Shown: positions 60,379-64,000 of the stretch, in pieces
Layout of the letters: each line of letters begins with the position of its first letter
Numbering within the stretch: the first letter of the stretch is position 1
NCBI GenBank assembly: GCA_003240695.1
Contig: QFNC01000001.1
Location: 232,347-296,346, forward strand
Origin: Pseudoxanthomonas suwonensis
GTDB taxonomy: Bacteria; Pseudomonadota; Gammaproteobacteria; Xanthomonadales; Xanthomonadaceae
Direction: 5' to 3'
DNA length: 64,000 nt
Program-made: the position numbers and the translations under genes
Notes under the pieces: generated by a model
The model's database searches: none
What the model was told of the DNA's origin: nothing
The model's input: the letters and a program-made list of their open reading frames with translations, nothing else

Positions 60379-61986
60379 TCAGCGCGCCGCCCCCTGCGTG
60401 GGCGCGTCAGGATGCACGGTGGCGGCCAGTGCCAGCGCCTGGTCACGTTGCTGCGCCTGGGCATGCAGATTCGCCGTGCTGTCGTGCAGCGCCGGCGCAG
60501 CTACGGACAGGTTCACCAGGGTGGTTTTCAGCCCGGTTTCCAGCGTGCTGCGTACGAGCAGGCGCTCGCCGGCCAGCCCGATCTGGCCGATATCCTCGGC
60601 CCGTTCGATACCGCAATGCCGCGCAGCCACCACCCCCTGCACCACCTGCCCATCGCACACGCTGCCCGGCACGGCACAGCGAATCCGCGCAAACGTGGCC
60701 CGGTCCGCTTCCGGCAGTTGCGCCAATGCTTGCTGCTCGTCCGGGCTGGTCGGTGCCTGCGATTGTGCAGCGGGTGCGTACAGCGCCGAACGTGCTTGCT
60801 GCCACTGCCGTTGTGCTGGCTTCAGTGGATTGCGATGACAATGCCCGTGCGTCGATGGCGACGAGCCAGTCCGGTGGCGTCTGTGCCGATGGTCTTGTGG
60901 GTCAACCGCACGCCGCCCTTGCCATCGCCTTCCACGAAAGTGTCACGAAAGGCAAAACCGTCGCGCTCGGCCATTACCGCCAGCGCCGCGGCAAACCGCT
61001 CGCTGTGCGGTCCGCATGCGATGCGCTGCTGGCTTTCGAACAACTGCACCCCATCCAGTGCCGCCAGATAGGCCGCGCGTCCGGAGTGCCGCGGCTGGCG
61101 CATGTCGTCGCCGACCTGCAGGGCCGGCACGGGCTGTGCGGGTGCGGCGGCCTGCGGTTCTGCAGGGTGCGATGGCGCAGGCTGTGGCTGAGTTGTTTGC
61201 GGTGCCACCGACTGCGTCTGCGTCTGTACACGCCGCGCCGGACCGATGTTGAATTCGCCGAAACTGCCTTTGCGGACGATCTCGTTGAGGCTGATGGTGA
61301 TTTCTGGATTGGTGGCTCTCCACTCGCCGCCGACGTGGTGGTTGCCTTCCTTCGCCCTCGTGTTGTCTCCGTACGTGTTGCGCAAGCACAGCAATGTGTC
61401 GCCGGTCGTCGCATCGCGGGAAATGCCCATCACCATGTAGGCGTGGCTTTTCTGCAACCCTTCGTTCACTTCCCCGCCCTGGGTGGACAGTGACACCGGT
61501 TGTCCGGCTGCCAATGCCTTTTCCACGCGGGTGTGGGCAGCTTCAACAGACAGTTTGTATCCCAAACTGGGCGCCTTGAAGGGCGCAGGCTCGAGGCGTT
61601 CCACATGGTCGGGACTCTGATTCACAGACTTGCGACCAACCGGTGCCGGAATCTGGATATTGCGGCCTGCATCGCCGGTGAGGGCATACATACAATCCGA
61701 CAGGGAGCCGCCGCCAGTTGGATCTCCAATCAGATCATAGCCTCTCTCCAGATGGACCCGCCCATGTGAGTCACATCCGTATCGTTCCGCAAAAGCGGCT
61801 TCCAGCACAGCTGGCCAGAGGGCGCCACTGCGGTCACGGTTGTTGTCAACAGTGCCGCCGCCCTCCTTTTTTCTCGATGTTGAAGCGCAGGTCTGCCTGC
61901 GACACCGTGATGGATTCTTCGGTCGGACCGGTTTGACCTGCCTGCCGTTCAGCGGCGTTGGTTGGCCGGTACAGCCGCACCGTGAA
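60379..61986 (-). pseudogene. Frameshifted, N-terminally truncated calpain-like protein with an XVIPCD-like C-terminus
   Basis: Three consecutive pieces in different frames read as one protein. Piece 1 (about 61880-61986) ends ITVSQADLRFNIEKK and is joined to piece 2 only by a shift at an A6 run near 61872. Piece 2 (60822 to about 61870) begins SGALWPAVLEAAFAE and contains SHAYMVMGIS and CLRNTYGDN, the His and Asn sites of a papain/calpain-type peptidase; the catalytic cysteine would lie before the surviving part. It then has a Gln/Pro-rich linker and a helical ESQQRIACGPHSERFAAALAV domain. A second shift near 60.84 kb leads to piece 3 (60379 to about 60850), with EDIGQIGLAGERLLVRST and a Gln-rich tail. 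The C-terminal layout resembles XVIPCD-bearing xanthomonad type IV effectors. Non-functional as it stands. Confidence 0.6.
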
Positions 61987-62197
61987 TTAACCCGTATCCG
62001 GTTAGAATCGGATGGCTTCAAGAATGCGATCAGGCTGCTGTTCAGCAAGCGCTCCGATCGGGGCTAGAAAATAGCAGTTGTACAACTTGTCTTGAACGAC
62101 GTCCGATGCTGATCGCCGTTCGTCTGCCGTATACAAATCTTATGCTGTGTATTGTTTCCGATTTCTCATGCTCAGCTCTCTTGGTCAGATATGTGCT

Positions 62198-62509
62198 TCA
62201 ATGGGTGCCGGATCGAATCAGCTGGAAGTAACCAACCAGTCTTGGCTCATTGGTTGCTGGCACAGGTTCGGTGCTAACAAAGAAAGCGATGTATTCCGAC
62301 GAATTGTCGCTCAAGTTCCATAGCAACAGACTGTAGTCATCTTCGAGCCATGTGTGCGGACGCTGCATCCCTCCAAGCGTCAACCTCACGTATTGACTTG
62401 CCTTGGCTCCTATCGCAGAACTTGCCGTAAACCCGGGCTCGGTCGACACGAACCGCTGGCGGACGATTCGATAGTCGTGATCCAGGTAGCGCTCCAGCCA
62501 CTGCGCCAT
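62198..62509 (-). CDS. Fragment of the WxY lipoprotein-like family, second tandem member
   Basis: 103 residues from ATG 62509, without signal peptide. AQWLERYLDHDYRIV, TEPGFTASSAIGAKASQYV and EPRLVGYFQLIR align with the neighbouring gene at 62579 and with residues 64-110 of the chimera at 26.9-27.8 kb. The frame continues upstream to the TAG stop of that neighbour, so the two are a tandem duplication or one protein split by a stop. Probably a remnant; function unknown. Confidence 0.5.
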   Translation of the reverse strand: MAQWLERYLDHDYRIVRQRFVSTEPGFTASSAIGAKASQYVRLTLGGMQRPHTWLEDDYSLLLWNLSDNSSEYIAFFVSTEPVPATNEPRLVGYFQLIRSGTH

Positions 62510-62578
62510 GTCCGCCTTTTCATCCGCATGCTCGAAGGGTGGCGACAGGTGGTCGGGCGGAGTCGGGGTGGCCCAGCG

Positions 62579-62962
62579 CTACATCGCGACCAGCACGTCC
62601 GCAGGTGGTGGCAGGGAGGCATCGCGTATCACGTAGTAGGCTGCCAGGCGCCGTCCGCCCAGCCGGGGCAGCGGATCGCGCGTCATTACCAGGGCGACGT
62701 GGTAGTCCTTGTGCTGCGGCTTCCACACCAGCATGCGATAGGCGTCGCCTTCGGCAGAAACAAGCTGGATCGGCGAGTCGCCCAGCGTGCTTTTCATATA
62801 CCGATTGGCGTTCGCCTCCACCGTGCCCCACGTGATCGCGTCCGGTCTGGTCAGCAGGTAACTGCCGTCCAGCGACCGGAATGTCCGTCCGATCCGTTGC
62901 TGCACCCATGTGTACATGGCATACCTTTCATCCTGAAGCTCGTATTGATCCACCGATGTCAC
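62579..62962 (-). CDS. Fragment of the WxY lipoprotein-like family, first tandem member
   Basis: 127 residues from GTG 62962. YTWVQQRIGRTFRSL, TRPDAITWGTVEANANRYM and RLGGRRLAAYYVIR match the second member and the chimera. The similarity to the chimera extends upstream of the GTG (ETL motif) and then meets TAG at 62987-62989, so the signal-peptide end is lost. Ends with TAG just before the second member. Confidence 0.5.
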   Translation of the reverse strand: MTSVDQYELQDERYAMYTWVQQRIGRTFRSLDGSYLLTRPDAITWGTVEANANRYMKSTLGDSPIQLVSAEGDAYRMLVWKPQHKDYHVALVMTRDPLPRLGGRRLAAYYVIRDASLPPPADVLVAM

Positions 62963-63311
62963 GGCAGGATCGCGCAGCGTCTCGCGCTACAGTCCGTCGA
63001 GCAGTTCGCCGCCCTTTGCGGCGTACAATGCGGTGGGCCAGCAGGTGCAGGCGGGCGCCATGGGCGGAGCGGCGATGCGGCCGGATGGCCGCGGCGGGAT
63101 GATGCCGATGAGCGGGGGGGTTGTGAATCAGATGCCGGGCACATCAAGAACAACTAATATTTCGTTAGGGCAGAGCGACACTACTGTTTCAAACGGAGCC
63201 CGTCCTGATATGTTTGCGAGCAATCGCCCTCCTGGAAATTCAGCACCTGCTCAGCCTGAACATGCGATACCGCAGAAGACGGGGAAGTACACACCCCCAC
63301 CTTCTTCATGA
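62950..63311 (+). pseudogene. C-terminal remnant of an unidentified Gly/Met/Pro-rich protein
   Basis: An open frame from TGA (about 62947) to the stop at 63309-63311 encodes RYSPSSSSPPFAAYNAVGQQ, then MGGAAMRPDGRGGMMPMSGG, and a Ser/Pro/Asn-rich tail ending KTGKYTPPPSS. It has no natural start (the first ATG, 63033, is in mid-sequence). The low-complexity tail recalls the C-termini of VirB6/TrbL-type proteins, but this is a weak guess. It overlaps the truncated 5' end of the lipoprotein fragment on the other strand, marking a rearrangement joint near 62.985 kb. Confidence 0.4.
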
Positions 63312-63326
63312 GATGAGGTAAGTGTC

Positions 63327-63860
63327 ATGCTTCGCATGCCCAGTAAATCGGCTATTTGGTTATCCATCTTTCTGTTGAGCGGTAATGTGGCTGCACAATG
63401 CGGAATGGGTGTTCCTTCCGCTGGTAATCCGAATTGCATTCCCCCAGGGGCCTCAGGTTCCCCTTATGTAACCACTCCTCAAAACAATAGTCGGCAGCCT
63501 TTGCCGCAGCAGCCGATCATCATAAAGCATAAGTGGGCTGATCGTTGGGGTGCAATGGTGGCGGATAGCATTAACCCAGTCGCGGGCTTTTCGTCAGGCG
63601 CGAGCAGCAAGAATGAAGCGCTCATGCTTGCAAAAAAAGACTGTCATTCAAAGGGTGGTGAAGGTTGCGCCGATTTGTTTTCGTACCACAACCAATGCGC
63701 TGTTATGCTTGCAATTAAGGGGGGCGGGGCCTATTACCAGTCTGCCGTAGACGAGGCGCAGGCTGAAAAAATGGCACTGAATCGCTGCAGAAAAGAAGGG
63801 AATGTGTGTAAGGTGATTTATTCTAACTGCAGTCATGCCGAAGCCGTTCCAATCCCCTAG
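63327..63860 (+). CDS. Secreted DUF4189-like protein
   Basis: 177 residues. Signal peptide (KSAIWLSIFLLSGNVAAQ) and mature start QCGMGVPSAGNPNCIPP, nearly identical to the protein at 25.7 kb. One DUF4189-like repeat follows (WGAMVADSINPVAGFSSGAS with DCHSKGGEGC and NQCAVML). The stop TAG lies inside CTAG at 63857-63860, directly next to the left end of an IS5-type element; because the target is duplicated on insertion, the stop was already there. Lower GC than core genes. Confidence 0.85.
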   Translation: MLRMPSKSAIWLSIFLLSGNVAAQCGMGVPSAGNPNCIPPGASGSPYVTTPQNNSRQPLPQQPIIIKHKWADRWGAMVADSINPVAGFSSGASSKNEALMLAKKDCHSKGGEGCADLFSYHNQCAVMLAIKGGGAYYQSAVDEAQAEKMALNRCRKEGNVCKVIYSNCSHAEAVPIP

Positions 63861-64000
63861 GGAAGGTCTGATCAAAGCGCCCTGATGCTTGGATTTCAGC
63901 GCCAAGGCGCCTGATCGATCTGGATATGATCACTTTTGCGCCATTTCTGGCGGTTTGCGACGGGTTTCCCCGTCCACCAGGCGGATTTACCCCGCCGGCA
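63861..64000 (-). mobile_element. IS5-type element, left end, continues past the window
   Basis: Starts GGAAGGTCTGATC next to CTAG (63857-63860) and is nearly identical over its whole visible length to 26803 onward. The transposase stop TAA is at 63987-63989 (minus strand) and only the last few codons are in the window. Whether this copy is complete cannot be seen. Confidence 0.8.

Noticed and set aside
63858..63860. The idea that the IS insertion truncated the second DUF4189 gene by supplying its stop codon
   Set aside because: The TAG lies inside the CTAG target, which is duplicated on insertion, so the stop predates the element.
1..64000. CRISPR array, prophage or biosynthetic gene cluster
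   Set aside because: No regularly spaced repeats with unique spacers, no phage structural genes and no synthase modules were seen; the 42-base array at 60 kb has coding periodicity and degenerate units.

Overview
The window is high-GC, densely packed DNA from a gammaproteobacterium of the Xanthomonadaceae/Lysobacteraceae type. The evidence is the gene content and protein style: a complete 3-hydroxyanthranilate/2-aminomuconate branch of kynurenine catabolism, many TonB-dependent receptors and secreted lipoproteins, DUF4189 proteins, a short soluble RnfB, and what looks like a decayed xanthomonad type IV secretion effector. Species cannot be named from sequence alone. Most genes are core chromosomal genes in short, tightly overlapping operons; accessory DNA is concentrated at 25.7-27.9 kb and 60.0-64.0 kb.

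Layout. 1-7.9 kb (minus): an aldehyde dehydrogenase, carbonic anhydrase, RidA-type deaminase, 3-hydroxyanthranilate dioxygenase, an 80-residue unknown, ACMS decarboxylase, kynureninase, kynurenine monooxygenase and exonuclease I, mostly start/stop overlapped, so kynurenine can be carried to 2-oxo acids. 8.0-12.2 kb (plus): a secreted unknown, alanine racemase, a wax-ester synthase/DGAT family protein and an OmpA lipoprotein ending in a strong terminator. 12.3-16.5 kb (minus): a TonB receptor with a secreted repeat-rich lipoprotein. 16.7-25.7 kb (plus): a prolyl-hydroxylase-like enzyme, MazG, then a response regulator/histidine kinase/MacA-MacB-type efflux operon and a HutF-like deiminase; a DUF486 gene lies opposite.

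25.7-27.9 kb is a scar: a DUF4189 gene, the left part of an IS5-type element, and a lipoprotein gene whose 5' part is fused in frame to the transposase remnant. 27.9-32.2 kb holds DNA alkylation repair (Ogt with an Ada-AraC-AlkA fusion), DUF1203, a nucleotide pyrophosphatase lipoprotein and a tiny secreted protein that resembles a TonB plug fragment. At 32.2-32.6 kb a tRNA-Glu(CTC) gene has its 3' end and downstream terminator duplicated. 32.7-48.3 kb is housekeeping: pcnB-folK-pgi, queG, nnrD-tsaE-amiC-mutL with DUF1684 and GumN/TraB genes, rnfB-metG. 48.4-54.1 kb has a DUF2147 protein and a visibly less GC-rich pair, an S9 peptidase and a TonB receptor. 54.2-60.0 kb returns to core genes (apbC/mrp, dcd, RDD, HIT, dienelactone hydrolase, rimO, DUF3025).

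60.0-64.0 kb is degraded accessory DNA: a 42-bp minisatellite, a frameshifted calpain-like/XVIPCD-like effector remnant, two tandem members of the same lipoprotein family that is interrupted at 27.5 kb, a protein tail of unknown origin, a second DUF4189 gene and the left end of a second IS5-type copy. The two accessory loci share three parts (DUF4189 gene, IS5 end, lipoprotein family), which suggests a related module that has been duplicated and eroded.
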